Shown piece by piece: positions 25,572 to 34,054 of a stretch of DNA of 64,000 nucleotides; position 1 is the stretch's first letter; every line of letters begins with the position of its first letter. The notes beneath the pieces are model-generated. The model saw only the letters and a list, made by a program, of their open reading frames with translations, was not told the origin of the DNA and made no database searches. The translations under genes were made by a program, and so were the position numbers. Source of the stretch: Bacillus yapensis (GTDB taxonomy: Bacteria; Bacillota; Bacilli; Bacillales; Cytobacillaceae); the NCBI RefSeq assembly GCF_005280205.1, contig NZ_SUND01000015.1, forward strand, positions 1-64,000. Direction: 5' to 3'.

Positions 25572-26345
25572 ATGGAGTCAATATGGCTTGAGTATGCTTG
25601 GGCATTGCTAATTTTAATTGGATTAGAAGGATTGCTGTCAGCGGATAATGCCCTTGTGCTAGCAGTGATAGCCAAGCATTTACCGGATAATGAGAAAAAA
25701 AGAGCAATAAATTATGGAATTATTATGGCCTTTGTTTTTAGATTCATTGCGCTGTTTGCCATCTCTTTTATTGCAAACGTTTGGCAAATACAAGCGATAG
25801 GAGCGGCCTATCTTCTTTACTTAGGTTTAAAGCATGTGATACAAGCGAAATTTGGGAAAAAGAATGAGGATATTCATAAGGATGATGAAAAGGAAGCTGC
25901 TGGGAAAGGCTTTTGGCCAACGGTAGGAAAAATTGCACTTGCCGACCTAGCTTTTGCTATTGATTCAATTCTTGCTGCAGTGGCCCTCGCACTTGGGTTA
26001 CCGGATTCACCGCTAGGCGACTTCGGTGGAATGGATGGTGGCCAGTTTATCGTAGTTGTTCTTGGTGGGATTGCCGGTCTTATCTTGATCAAATTCGCAG
26101 CTACATGGTTTGTTCAGCTTTTGGCCAAACGTCCAGCATTGGAAACAACAGCTTATGCAATTGTAGCTTGGGTGGGTGTTAAGCTAGCGGTCATTACTCT
26201 TGCCCATGAGGATATTGGAATCTTAGATCATCATTTTCCGCACAGTACGCTTTGGACGACGATCTTCTATGGCGTGTTAATTGCCATTGCTCTAATCGGT
26301 TGGTTTGCACCGAGTAAGAAATCAGCTGGAAAAGCACAATCCTAA
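25572..26345 (+). CDS. TerC family integral membrane protein
   Basis: A 257-residue protein with about seven membrane helices. Conserved TerC residues are visible as EGLLSADNALVLAVI (with the key Asp-Asn pair) near residue 20 and IALADLAFAIDSILAAVAL near residue 120. Members in Bacillus (MeeF and MeeY) are implicated in supplying manganese to exported metalloproteins. It is flanked on both sides by T-box operons but has its own terminator and ribosome binding site. Exact substrate is inferred from the family. Confidence 0.85.
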   Translation: MESIWLEYAWALLILIGLEGLLSADNALVLAVIAKHLPDNEKKRAINYGIIMAFVFRFIALFAISFIANVWQIQAIGAAYLLYLGLKHVIQAKFGKKNEDIHKDDEKEAAGKGFWPTVGKIALADLAFAIDSILAAVALALGLPDSPLGDFGGMDGGQFIVVVLGGIAGLILIKFAATWFVQLLAKRPALETTAYAIVAWVGVKLAVITLAHEDIGILDHHFPHSTLWTTIFYGVLIAIALIGWFAPSKKSAGKAQS

Positions 26346-26353
26346 ACGACATC

Positions 26354-26382
26354 TTTACAAAGTTCGCATACACTGATATTAT
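26354..26382 (+). promoter_or_regulatory. glnS promoter
   Basis: TTTACA (26354) and TATTAT (26377), 17-bp spacer. Confidence 0.6.
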
Positions 26383-26413
26383 TTTACAAAATTCAAAAAT
26401 TGTAATTGCTATG

Positions 26414-26696
26414 ACGAGAAGAGTAGATGAAATTAGTTCTTCACAGAGAGCTCCGGTTGCTGAAAAGGAGTAAGAATAGTTCAACGAACCAAGACTCTGA
26501 GTAATCACATTGGAACCAATTTGGGGATAGTGTGACAGGAGCTCCTGTTATAGAGCTAGGGTATACGTATTTTAGATAATACCGTACCTGAAGAGGTTAA
26601 TATGGTGACATATTAACGAACTGGGGTGGCACCGCGATATCAAATCTCGTCCCCAAGACTTATTTAGAAGTCTTGGGGGTGGGATTTTTTTGTTTT
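26414..26696 (+). promoter_or_regulatory. T-box riboswitch (glnS)
   Basis: The leader contains a stem I with the GGTTGCTGAAA segment, the conserved T-box (ACTGGGGTGGCACCGCGA near 26620-26637) and a strong terminator (TCCCCAAGACTT pairing with AAGTCTTGGGGG, then T-run, to 26696). The likely specifier is CAA at 26490-26492, a glutamine codon that agrees with the downstream glnS. Confidence 0.88.
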
Positions 26697-26725
26697 TATC
26701 AAAAATAATTCAAGGAGGAATACAA

Positions 26726-28378
26726 ATGGAGGAGAAAAGTAATTCTATCGAGCGAATTATTGAAGAAGATATGGAGAACGGTGTATTCAGTCGAGTGGTG
26801 TGTACAAGGTTTCCCCCTGAACCGAATGGTCATCTTCATATCGGGAGTGCTTATGCCATTAATATGAATTATATGGTCGCACAAAAATTTAAAGGACGTT
26901 TCAATCTTCGTTTTGATGATACCAATCCGTTAAAAGAAGATATTGAATATGTAAACTCTATTATTAAAGATATGAAGTGGCTTGGGTATGACCCTGGCGA
27001 CAGAGTCTTTTATGGATCGGATTATTCAGATGAAATATTCGAGGCGGCCCTCAAGCTGATCAAAAAGGGAAAAGCATATGTGTGTGAATTATCGCCTGAG
27101 GATACGACAAAATATCGAGGGACTTTAACGGAGCCTGGTAAAAATAGTCCTTTTCGAGATCGAACGATTGAGGAAAACCTCGAATTGTTTAAACGGATGA
27201 AAAATGGTGATTTCTCGAATGGTTCCATGGTATTAAGAGCAAAAATTGATATGGCCTCACCCAATATCAATTTAAGGGACCCTATTTTATATCGAATTAT
27301 TCACGCAGAACATTATCGAACGGGGAACAAGTGGTGCATTTATCCAATGTACGATTTTGCGCACCCAATACAAGATGCATTGGAAGGGATCACACATTCC
27401 TTATGCTCGATCGAATTTAAAGATCACCGTCCATTGTACGAATGGGTGTTGAATGAATTGGAAATAAAGGAGCCACCGAAGCAACGGGAATTCGGTCGAG
27501 TGAACATTACCGGCGTTGTCACAAGTAAACGATATTTACGGGAATTAGTGGAAGGGAATTTTGTAGAAGGATGGGATGACCCAAGGTTGCCTACTTTAGG
27601 CGGACTTAGAAGAAGAGGTTTTACTCCAGAAAGTATTCGAACCTTTGTGAATGACATGGGCTTTGTGCGGCATCAAAGTGTTGTCGATTTTAGGATGTTG
27701 GAGCAAGTATTACGCGATGAATTAAAAACGAAAGTTAATAGTGTAATGGCGGTGCTTAATCCTTTAAAGGTGACGATTACAAATTACGACGAAACTGAAC
27801 TTTTACCAATCGAAAATAATAAGGAAAATCCTGATTTAGGCACCCGTGAGGTACTGTTCTCGAACGAAATTTATATCGAGAAAGAAGACTTTATGGAAGT
27901 GCCGGTAAAAGGGTTTAAAAGATTGTCATTGGATACAGAAGTTCGTTTAAAAGGGGCTTATATCATAAGGTGTCATGAAGTGGTTAAGGATGACTCGGGA
28001 GAAATCATTGAACTGAAGTGCACCTATGATCCAGAAACGAAGAGTGGAACTGGTTTTACAGGTAGGAAAGTCAAAGGGATTATTCACTGGGTTTCAGCTT
28101 TAAATAGTGAATCCGTTGAAGTGAATCTCTATGAATCACTATTTGAAGATGATGAGATTGTGAAAGACAAGGAAAAAAGTTGGGAAGAAAAAATAAATCC
28201 TAAATCCAAGATTACGATGGGGAATTGTAGAGTAGAATCTAGCATAACAAATGCAAATATCGGAGATCGATTTCAATTCTTTCGACATGGATATTTTATT
28301 TTAGACAAAGCTGGTGAAAAGCTAAGTTTCAATAGAATAGTTTCCTTAAAGGATTCATGGAAAGGAAAAAATGGATAA
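26726..28378 (+). CDS. glnS: glutaminyl-tRNA synthetase
   Basis: A 550-residue class I synthetase. HIGH signature: PNGHLHIGSA; KMSKS variant: VVTSKRYL. The segment CIYPMYDFAHPIQDALEGI and HSLCSIEFKDHRPLYEW are diagnostic of GlnRS rather than GluRS. The C-terminal beta-barrel anticodon domain follows from about residue 340 (VKGIIHWVSA, FFRHGYFILD). The ATG at 26726 has AAGGAGGAA at ideal spacing. Most Bacillaceae make Gln-tRNA by the GatCAB transamidation route and lack GlnRS, so this gene is unusual and possibly acquired. Confidence 0.95.
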   Translation: MEEKSNSIERIIEEDMENGVFSRVVCTRFPPEPNGHLHIGSAYAINMNYMVAQKFKGRFNLRFDDTNPLKEDIEYVNSIIKDMKWLGYDPGDRVFYGSDYSDEIFEAALKLIKKGKAYVCELSPEDTTKYRGTLTEPGKNSPFRDRTIEENLELFKRMKNGDFSNGSMVLRAKIDMASPNINLRDPILYRIIHAEHYRTGNKWCIYPMYDFAHPIQDALEGITHSLCSIEFKDHRPLYEWVLNELEIKEPPKQREFGRVNITGVVTSKRYLRELVEGNFVEGWDDPRLPTLGGLRRRGFTPESIRTFVNDMGFVRHQSVVDFRMLEQVLRDELKTKVNSVMAVLNPLKVTITNYDETELLPIENNKENPDLGTREVLFSNEIYIEKEDFMEVPVKGFKRLSLDTEVRLKGAYIIRCHEVVKDDSGEIIELKCTYDPETKSGTGFTGRKVKGIIHWVSALNSESVEVNLYESLFEDDEIVKDKEKSWEEKINPKSKITMGNCRVESSITNANIGDRFQFFRHGYFILDKAGEKLSFNRIVSLKDSWKGKNG

Positions 28379-28484
28379 CAAAAAGAAGAGGAGATGCTGC
28401 GGCATTTCCTTTTCTTTTTGTATTTGCAGAAGGACTGAGAGACATTTTGACGAATATTTAAATGTTTAGAGGGAGGAGTAATTA

Positions 28485-28928
28485 TTGAACTTTCATTATC
28501 AAATTTATACCTCAATACCTGAGAGCACGGTTGTAGAGGGAATCAATAAATTACATAGAAGTATTTTTGGGACAACGGATAACTTGAGCGATAAACTGGC
28601 AAGAAAACCTCATATATTAATTATTACCGCGATGGATGGTAACAGAGTGATTGGTTATAAAATTGGATATGAGATTGATAGAGAGACATTTTATAGTTGG
28701 TTGGGAGGCGTGGATACCCATTATAGAGAGAATGGTATCGCTGCTACTTTAATGGATAAACAACACGCATACTTACGGGAAAAAGGGTATAAAATTGTTC
28801 GAACAAAGACAATGAATAAGTGGCGCAATATGTTAATTCTAAATATCAAATTCGGATTCGATGTGATTGAAACATATACAGATGAAAAGGGATTACATAA
28901 AATCATTCTTGAGAAAAAAATGATTTAA
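28485..28928 (+). CDS. GNAT family N-acetyltransferase
   Basis: A 147-residue acetyltransferase starting at a TTG with GGGAGGAG upstream. The acetyl-CoA site is GGVDTHYRENGIAATLMDKQ, followed by KIVRTKTMNKWRNMLILNIK and the C-terminal FGFDVIETYTDEKGL. Substrate unknown. It follows glnS by about 100 bp and may be read through from it. Confidence 0.82.
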   Translation: MNFHYQIYTSIPESTVVEGINKLHRSIFGTTDNLSDKLARKPHILIITAMDGNRVIGYKIGYEIDRETFYSWLGGVDTHYRENGIAATLMDKQHAYLREKGYKIVRTKTMNKWRNMLILNIKFGFDVIETYTDEKGLHKIILEKKMI

Positions 28929-29072
28929 TTAATGAGTTTAGTAGAACAATTATTCTTTACAAGGAGATATCATGGGGCAACTTATGGACTGTAGTCGATC
29001 AAAAAAACATAGTATGGTATAGGAAATACATATAATAGAGTACATATTCAAAGCACGATCGGAGGAACTCAG

Positions 29073-29699
29073 GTGATCACATTTTTGCTAGAGCATAAGA
29101 TAGCATTTTTAATAATCTCAGAGGTCATATTCTGGGTCTTTGTTGTGTTGGCACTTCTGTTCCGTTATTGGTTCCGGATGAAGAAAGCGAGCCTTGTGGC
29201 ATTCATTATCCTTATTCTAGAAGAATTAGCAGTTCTATTCCTCGGAGTATTGGATTATATCCATGTGGGAACCTTTTCCTCATTTCAAGTCATTATTGTC
29301 ATCTTTATCATTTATGGCTTAATTTTTGGAAAAAGTGATTTTAAAAAATTGGACAGGTGGATTAAGAAAAAGGTTGCTCATCTAAAAGGGGAAACTCAAT
29401 CAATTGTGGAGGAAGATACAAGAGGGGATGTATACGGAAAGGAACATGCCAAACAAGAAAGACGAAATTTTTATGGTCATTTCCTTACTTTTGTAATGGC
29501 TCATATCATCTTCGCCATCCTATTTGGCTTTGTTCCTGATTCTCTCTTCAACATTCCATTGCCGCAAGGGATAGAGGGGATTATCAAAACGAGCAATCAT
29601 AATCCAATTGCTAGCATCAGTAATATTTGGATGAAAATTTTAATCATTGATTTCATTTGGTCCTTTTCCTACACTATTTTTCCGAAAAAAGAAAAATAG
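29073..29699 (+). CDS. multi-pass membrane protein, unknown
   Basis: A 208-residue protein starting at GTG (GGAGGAA upstream). Three hydrophobic helices fill residues 8-105; a charged cytoplasmic segment follows (about 105-155, SDFKKLDRWIKKKVAHL and EDTRGDVYGKEHAKQERRN), then two more helices. The family is seen in Bacillaceae but I know no function. A dyad with the downstream c-di-GMP gene cannot be claimed, because a promoter-like and riboswitch region intervenes. Confidence 0.68.
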   Translation: MITFLLEHKIAFLIISEVIFWVFVVLALLFRYWFRMKKASLVAFIILILEELAVLFLGVLDYIHVGTFSSFQVIIVIFIIYGLIFGKSDFKKLDRWIKKKVAHLKGETQSIVEEDTRGDVYGKEHAKQERRNFYGHFLTFVMAHIIFAILFGFVPDSLFNIPLPQGIEGIIKTSNHNPIASISNIWMKILIIDFIWSFSYTIFPKKEK

Positions 29700-29884
29700 G
29701 TAAAAAGACTTATAATATGTTGTGAGAAGCAGTGTTGAATTGTCCTTTAATCTCCTGACTGTTTTCGGGATCAACTAGGAAAAAACTCCTGAAAATATAG
29801 GTAAAAAGTTCTATGTTTTTCTTGTATTTGTCATTTTTCTACTGTAAAATTTAAGTATAACAATTGGGGATTGTTTTAACTAAA

Positions 29885-29990
29885 TATAGCACCGATAAAG
29901 GCAAATTCATCGAAAGGTGAAGACGCAAAACTATAGGGACTAAGATCGAAAGATTATGTCTGCCAGTTACCGAAATGTTCTTATAGAGAA
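29885..29990 (+). promoter_or_regulatory. c-di-GMP-I (GEMM) riboswitch
   Basis: The conserved GEMM-I core is clear: AAAGGCAAATTCATCGAAAG, then GTGAAGACGCAAAACTA, GGGACTAAGATCGAAAG and TGCCAGTTACCG. The GAAA tetraloop and the tetraloop receptor segment are in the usual places. It is followed by an intrinsic terminator (29994-30027), so c-di-GMP probably switches transcription of the downstream GGDEF gene. The direction (on or off) cannot be read safely by eye. Confidence 0.92.
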
Positions 29991-29993
29991 AAA

Positions 29994-30027
29994 GGGACTA
30001 ATCGGGATTCGGTTAGTCTATTTATTT
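29994..30027 (+). terminator. riboswitch expression-platform terminator
   Basis: GACTAATCGGGATTCGGTTAGTC hairpin, split as GACTAA...TTAGTC arms, followed by TATTTATTTTG. It lies between the aptamer and the start codon at 30085. Confidence 0.75.
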
Positions 30028-30084
30028 TGAAGAAATTAATTTACAACTGGGACCGAAACTAATAGAAAAGTGGGAGAATCTATT

Positions 30085-31038
30085 ATGGGGGTCATGTATT
30101 TTTCTTTTGGCTTAATTGTGGGAATCATTATTTGTCAGGTATGTATCAAGTTTGTTAAGAAAAAATGGAAATCGAGTTTTAACAACAAAGAAAGAATCCT
30201 GCAATTATTAGAGGGCTCTACGGATGTTATCTATCACTTTGATATAAAACCAGAAATGGGGCACAGATATATAAGCCCTGCTTTGGATAAATTCCTTGGA
30301 GAAGGAATCATCGAAGAGGCATTTGAAAACCCCTTTGTACCTTTGGAGTTGATCCATCCCGAGGATTATGACCAGTTTATCAAAAAATTAAATGGTACAC
30401 TCGATTATAGTCAACCAATCATTCAACGATGGAGAGATAAAGAAGGCGAGTATAGATGGTTTGAGGAATATACAACTCCTATTTATGAAAATGGTGAGCT
30501 TGTAGCAATTCAGGGAATTATGCGGAATATTGATGAAAAGATAAAATTACGGAAGGATTTAGAGTTTCAGATTAATCATGATGCTCTAACCGATATCTAT
30601 AATCGAACTTTTTTTGAATCGATCTTTTCTGATTTAGATGGACAAATAGACACATCTGCAGGAATTGTTTTGTGTGATTTAGATGAACTAAAATTTAGGA
30701 ATGATAACTTTGGGCATAAAGCGGGAGATGAATTAATTCAAGAGGCGGCAACGTTATTAAATCAATTTAGCTCTGATGATATCATGGTCGCAAGAATTGG
30801 TGGAGACGAGTTTGTCTTACTAGTTGTGGAAAAAACTGAAAAAGAGATCGAGCATCTCGTTCAGGACATTACAACAGAAATACATAGACATAACGAAATT
30901 GACTCGAATATCAATATCAAATTGTCGATTGGCCATGCCTATACTTCACATTCATTAGGGAAAATGACGGAACTATTCGCTCAAGCAGATCGGAATATGT
31001 ACAAAGATAAATCGAGCAGAAAACAATTGCTAGGATAA
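30085..31038 (+). CDS. PAS-GGDEF diguanylate cyclase
   Basis: A 317-residue protein: one N-terminal membrane helix (YFSFGLIVGIIICQVCIKF), a PAS domain at about 40-150 (VIYHFDIKPEMGHRYISP to AIQGIMRNIDEK) and a GGDEF domain to the end. The catalytic loop RIGGDEF is intact, as is the nucleotide-binding DLDELKFRNDNFGHKAGDEL. The I-site RxxD that should sit five residues before GGDEF is SSDD, so allosteric product inhibition is likely lost. The start at 30085 has GGGAGAA well placed. Feedback may occur through the upstream c-di-GMP riboswitch instead. Confidence 0.9.
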   Translation: MGVMYFSFGLIVGIIICQVCIKFVKKKWKSSFNNKERILQLLEGSTDVIYHFDIKPEMGHRYISPALDKFLGEGIIEEAFENPFVPLELIHPEDYDQFIKKLNGTLDYSQPIIQRWRDKEGEYRWFEEYTTPIYENGELVAIQGIMRNIDEKIKLRKDLEFQINHDALTDIYNRTFFESIFSDLDGQIDTSAGIVLCDLDELKFRNDNFGHKAGDELIQEAATLLNQFSSDDIMVARIGGDEFVLLVVEKTEKEIEHLVQDITTEIHRHNEIDSNINIKLSIGHAYTSHSLGKMTELFAQADRNMYKDKSSRKQLLG

Positions 31039-31048
31039 AAGGATTTGT

Positions 31049-31083
31049 GGAACACGAAGAGGGATTTCTTCGTGTTCTTTTTG
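31049..31083 (+). terminator. terminator after the diguanylate cyclase gene
   Basis: GAACACGAAGA and TCTTCGTGTTC stem plus T-run. Confidence 0.85.
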
Positions 31084-31151
31084 ATCTTAGAATGGAAGCA
31101 TTGCTAAGGTCTCGTGCAAAAAAATGAAACTTTTATAGATAATCAACGTAT

Positions 31152-31625
31152 ATGAATGATAGGGTGCATTTTACCTTGTATAAATCATGGAGAAACCATA
31201 ACGTTATAGTTTGGGGTGAAATTCTTGGGGCTGAGAAATTAAAAATAGGTGAATTAGCTGATATAACTCATGTTACAAAGAGAACGATTGATTATTATAC
31301 AAACCTAGGTTTGTTAAAAGCAGAACGTTCTGCTTCAAATTATCGATATTATGACTTATCTTCCATCGAAAGAATTCACTTCATTGAAAAACGAAAAATA
31401 GAAGGTATGTCACTTGATGAGATCAAACAAGAGATCATTGAAAAATATTCAGAAGAGGTTGATGTATTAGAATTACGCTTGAAGATTCAAGGACTTGAAA
31501 AGGAAGTTTCTGAAGTTTTAGCACAGCTGGAGAAGACGGATCAAACGAGATTCGCTGAAATAAAGAAAAAAATTTCACCCGAAAGCCTGTCTTTAATCCA
31601 GACATTGCTTTTATTGCTTAGTTAA
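31152..31625 (+). CDS. MerR family regulator, start uncertain
   Basis: The HTH core is LKIGELADITHVTKRTIDYY with the following wing (TNLGLLKAERSASNYRYYD), typical of MerR proteins, and a C-terminal coiled coil (LRLKIQGLEKEVSEVLAQLE). No effector cysteines are visible. The family normally starts one residue before KIGEL, but here that codon is TTA and no ATG, GTG or TTG is close. The ATG at 31152 adds about 34 residues without a ribosome binding site, so the real start is unclear; a non-canonical start is possible. It precedes a CNNM transporter gene by 65 bp, and a perfect palindrome lies between them. Confidence 0.78.
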   Translation: MNDRVHFTLYKSWRNHNVIVWGEILGAEKLKIGELADITHVTKRTIDYYTNLGLLKAERSASNYRYYDLSSIERIHFIEKRKIEGMSLDEIKQEIIEKYSEEVDVLELRLKIQGLEKEVSEVLAQLEKTDQTRFAEIKKKISPESLSLIQTLLLLLS

Positions 31626-31666
31626 TACACATAATAAGATAAATTAGAAAAATACTGGAGGTGTAT

Positions 31667-31684
31667 GCCTTACCTAGGTAAGGC
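31667..31684 (+). promoter_or_regulatory. 18-bp perfect palindrome between SD and start codon
   Basis: GCCTTACCTAGGTAAGGC lies between GGAGGTG (31657-31663) and the TTG start at 31691. As RNA it folds as a 7-bp stem with a CTAG loop; looping it out leaves 9 nt between Shine-Dalgarno and TTG. As DNA it could be a MerR-type operator. Confidence 0.6.
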
Positions 31685-31690
31685 GAATGA

Positions 31691-32989
31691 TTGACGACTA
31701 TTAACTTAATTTTAATTGTACTATTAATTGCATTAACAGCCTTTTTCGTAGCAACAGAATTTGCGATTGTAAAAGTACGTGTTTCAAGAATTGATCAACT
31801 GATTTCAGAAGGAAATAAAGGTGCGATAGCGGCTAAAAGAGTAGTTACGCACTTAGATGAATACCTATCAGCCTGCCAGCTAGGAATTACAATTACAGCT
31901 TTGGGATTAGGGTGGTTAGGTGAGCCGACTGTTGAAAGATTATTGCACCCTTTGTTTGAGTATTTTCACTTAAATGAATCAATTACACATATTCTATCTT
32001 TTGGGATTGCCTTTGCATTAGTTACATTTTTACATGTGGTGATCGGGGAGCTAGCCCCAAAAACAGCGGCTATTCAAAAAGCAGAAGAAGTTACACTTTT
32101 ATTTGCAAAACCAATTATCTTGTTCTATAAAATCATGTACCCATTCATTTGGTTTTTGAATGGCTCAGCTCGTGTGCTTGTTGGTTTATTCGGTTTAAAA
32201 CCAGCATCAGAACATGAAGTTGCGCACTCCGAAGAAGAGCTTCGTATTTTATTATCCGAAAGCTATAAGAGTGGGGAAATTAATAAAAATGAATTGAAGT
32301 ATATGAATAATATTTTTGAATTTGATGAAAGAATTGCGAAAGAAATTATGGTACCAAGAACAGAGATGGTCACGATTTCCTTGGATGGTACCTTTGATGA
32401 AATTTTGAACACCATTAAAACCGAAAATTATACTCGTTATCCAGTTGTTGATGGGGATAAGGATAGTATTCGTGGTTTTATTAATATGAAAGAATTTTTA
32501 ACGGCTCACTTTTACCTTCAAACTTCTAAAGAAGAATTCGACTTAGAGAAGTTCATTAATCCAGTTATTCGTGTGATTGAGAATGTGCCAATTCATGATC
32601 TATTAGTAAAAATGCAAAAAGAACGCATCCACATGGCGATTCTGATGGATGAATATGGCGGAACTTCTGGATTAGTGACGGTTGAAGATATTCTAGAAGA
32701 AATTGTTGGTGAAATTCGAGATGAATTTGATGAGGATGAAGTTCCTGATATTCGAAAATTAAAGGAAGATCATTATATCATCGACGCTAAATTACGAATT
32801 GAGGATGTTAACAATTTATTAGGTACGGATCTTTCAGAAGAAGAGACGGATACGATTGGAGGCTGGTTCTTGACTCAAGAATTTGATGCCACGACTGGTA
32901 CCGAAGTAGAATACGGTGGTTACATCTTTAGGGTTCAAAAAAATGATGGACCTCAAATTCATTATTTAGAGGTGCAAAAAAAATTATAA
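31691..32989 (+). CDS. CNNM/CorC (HlyC) family magnesium or cation transporter
   Basis: A 432-residue protein. The DUF21 (CNNM) membrane domain covers about residues 1-200 ([40 protein letters not shown]), followed by two CBS domains ([35 protein letters not shown]) and a CorC-HlyC C-terminal domain ([14 protein letters not shown]). Relatives such as MpfA (YhdP) of Bacillus subtilis promote magnesium efflux. It begins with TTG; the Shine-Dalgarno is separated by a hairpin-forming palindrome. It likely forms an operon with the MerR gene. Confidence 0.88.
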   Translation: MTTINLILIVLLIALTAFFVATEFAIVKVRVSRIDQLISEGNKGAIAAKRVVTHLDEYLSACQLGITITALGLGWLGEPTVERLLHPLFEYFHLNESITHILSFGIAFALVTFLHVVIGELAPKTAAIQKAEEVTLLFAKPIILFYKIMYPFIWFLNGSARVLVGLFGLKPASEHEVAHSEEELRILLSESYKSGEINKNELKYMNNIFEFDERIAKEIMVPRTEMVTISLDGTFDEILNTIKTENYTRYPVVDGDKDSIRGFINMKEFLTAHFYLQTSKEEFDLEKFINPVIRVIENVPIHDLLVKMQKERIHMAILMDEYGGTSGLVTVEDILEEIVGEIRDEFDEDEVPDIRKLKEDHYIIDAKLRIEDVNNLLGTDLSEEETDTIGGWFLTQEFDATTGTEVEYGGYIFRVQKNDGPQIHYLEVQKKL

Positions 32990-32990
32990 G

Positions 32991-33032
32991 AAAAAATGGG
33001 TAGGGCTTAAGAAAAGTCCTACCTATTTTTTG
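32991..33032 (+). terminator. terminator after the CNNM gene
   Basis: GGTAGGGCTTaaGAAAAGTCCTACC-type stem: GGTAGG pairs with CCTACC, then six T. Confidence 0.75.
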
Positions 33033-33062
33033 TTTATGAGAGAAAAACCAATCCTTTAGTCT

Positions 33063-33144
33063 GCTAATATATTAAAATGTTATTGTTGACAAATATTTTT
33101 CTGGTATGGTAAATTTATATTCGTTAACTCATTAATATATTAGC
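33063..33144 (+). promoter_or_regulatory. promoter flanked by a 13-bp inverted repeat
   Basis: GCTAATATATTAA (33063-33075) and TTAATATATTAGC (33132-33144) are exact reverse complements, each built on a TAATATATTA palindrome. Between them lies TTGACA (33087) with a possible minus-ten 18 bp on. The pair is well placed for a looping or cooperative repressor of the transporter operon. Binding protein unknown. Confidence 0.5.
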
Positions 33145-33193
33145 GAACTAAAGCGTTTCGAAAAAATAATATCAAATAGAGGGTGTCAGAATC

Positions 33194-33973
33194 ATGAAAA
33201 AGAGATTCGTTCTATATATACTAGCTTCAATAATTACTTTAACTCTTTTCACAGCGTGTTCGAATTCATCTTCAAAAGAAGATGAACAAACGATTGTGAT
33301 TGGAATCGATGATAAATTTGCTCCAATGGGTTTTCGTGATGAAAACAATGAAATCGTTGGATTCGATATTGATTTAGCGAAGGCAGTCGTGGAGAAGATG
33401 GGGAAAATTCCTGAATTCCAGCCGATTGATTGGAAAGCGAAGGAATCTGAATTAAGCAGTGGTCGTATTGACCTTATTTGGAATGGCTACACTATTACCG
33501 ATGAACGCAAAGAAAAAGTGTTGTTTACAAAACCGTATTTAAGCAATGCGCAAGTGGTCGTTACGTTGGAGGATTCAAAGCTGACAAAGCTAGATGATTT
33601 AAACGGTAAGGTTGTTGGCCTACAAGCACTTTCTTCTGCAGCTGATGCTTTGAATGCAAGTGAATTAAGCTCTAAAGTTAAAGAGGTTACCGAGTTCTCT
33701 GATAATGTAACTGCCTTAAATGATTTAAAAAGCGGTCGTTTGGACGCCGTCATTATTGATTCCATTGTTATTGATTACTATATGACCATTCAAAAAGATA
33801 CGTTTAAAGTGCTTGATGAGTCTCTTGCTCCTGAAGAATATGGAATCGGAGTCAAGAAAGGAAACGATGAATTGCTTAACCAGCTGCAATCGGCACTGGA
33901 TGAATTAGTCAAAGACGGTACGGCCGGTGAAATTTCGAAAACCTGGTTTGGTGAAGATCGATTATTGAAGTAA
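33194..33973 (+). CDS. amino-acid ABC transporter substrate-binding lipoprotein
   Basis: A 259-residue solute-binding protein. Signal peptide with lipobox LFTAC (Cys22). The periplasmic-binding-protein family 3 pattern is clear: FAPMGFRDENNEIVGFDIDL near residue 42, RIDLIWNGYTITDERKEKV, and GKVVGLQALSSAADAL. It delivers a polar amino acid to the permease encoded next. Ligand type (cystine, glutamine, arginine) is not decidable by eye. AGAGGGTG precedes the ATG. Confidence 0.9.
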   Translation: MKKRFVLYILASIITLTLFTACSNSSSKEDEQTIVIGIDDKFAPMGFRDENNEIVGFDIDLAKAVVEKMGKIPEFQPIDWKAKESELSSGRIDLIWNGYTITDERKEKVLFTKPYLSNAQVVVTLEDSKLTKLDDLNGKVVGLQALSSAADALNASELSSKVKEVTEFSDNVTALNDLKSGRLDAVIIDSIVIDYYMTIQKDTFKVLDESLAPEEYGIGVKKGNDELLNQLQSALDELVKDGTAGEISKTWFGEDRLLK

Positions 33974-34001
33974 GCGATCGTGTAAGTAACAAATAGTTGT
34001 T

Positions 34002-34038
34002 AAAACAGGATTTCCACTGGAAAGCCTGTTTTATTTTT
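34002..34038 (+). terminator. internal hairpin between binding protein and permease
   Basis: AAAACAGG and CCTGTTTT arms with an inner TTTCC/GGAAA stem, then ATTTTT. As a partial terminator or 3'-end stabiliser it would raise binding-protein levels over the membrane parts. Confidence 0.7.
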
Positions 34039-34054
34039 CGGAGGGACAAGGAAA

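Noticed and set aside
28971-29021. 16-codon ORF after the GNAT gene with AAGGAG
   Set aside because: Too short and without conserved features; could be a chance ribosome-binding-like site.
30001-30069. GTG at 30070 as the start of the diguanylate cyclase
   Set aside because: No ribosome binding site; the ATG at 30085 has GGGAGAA at correct spacing.
31665-31694. Nine-codon leader peptide (MPYLGKAND) overlapping the CNNM start
   Set aside because: The Shine-Dalgarno to ATG spacing is only about 3 nt, too short for efficient initiation; the hairpin explanation fits better.
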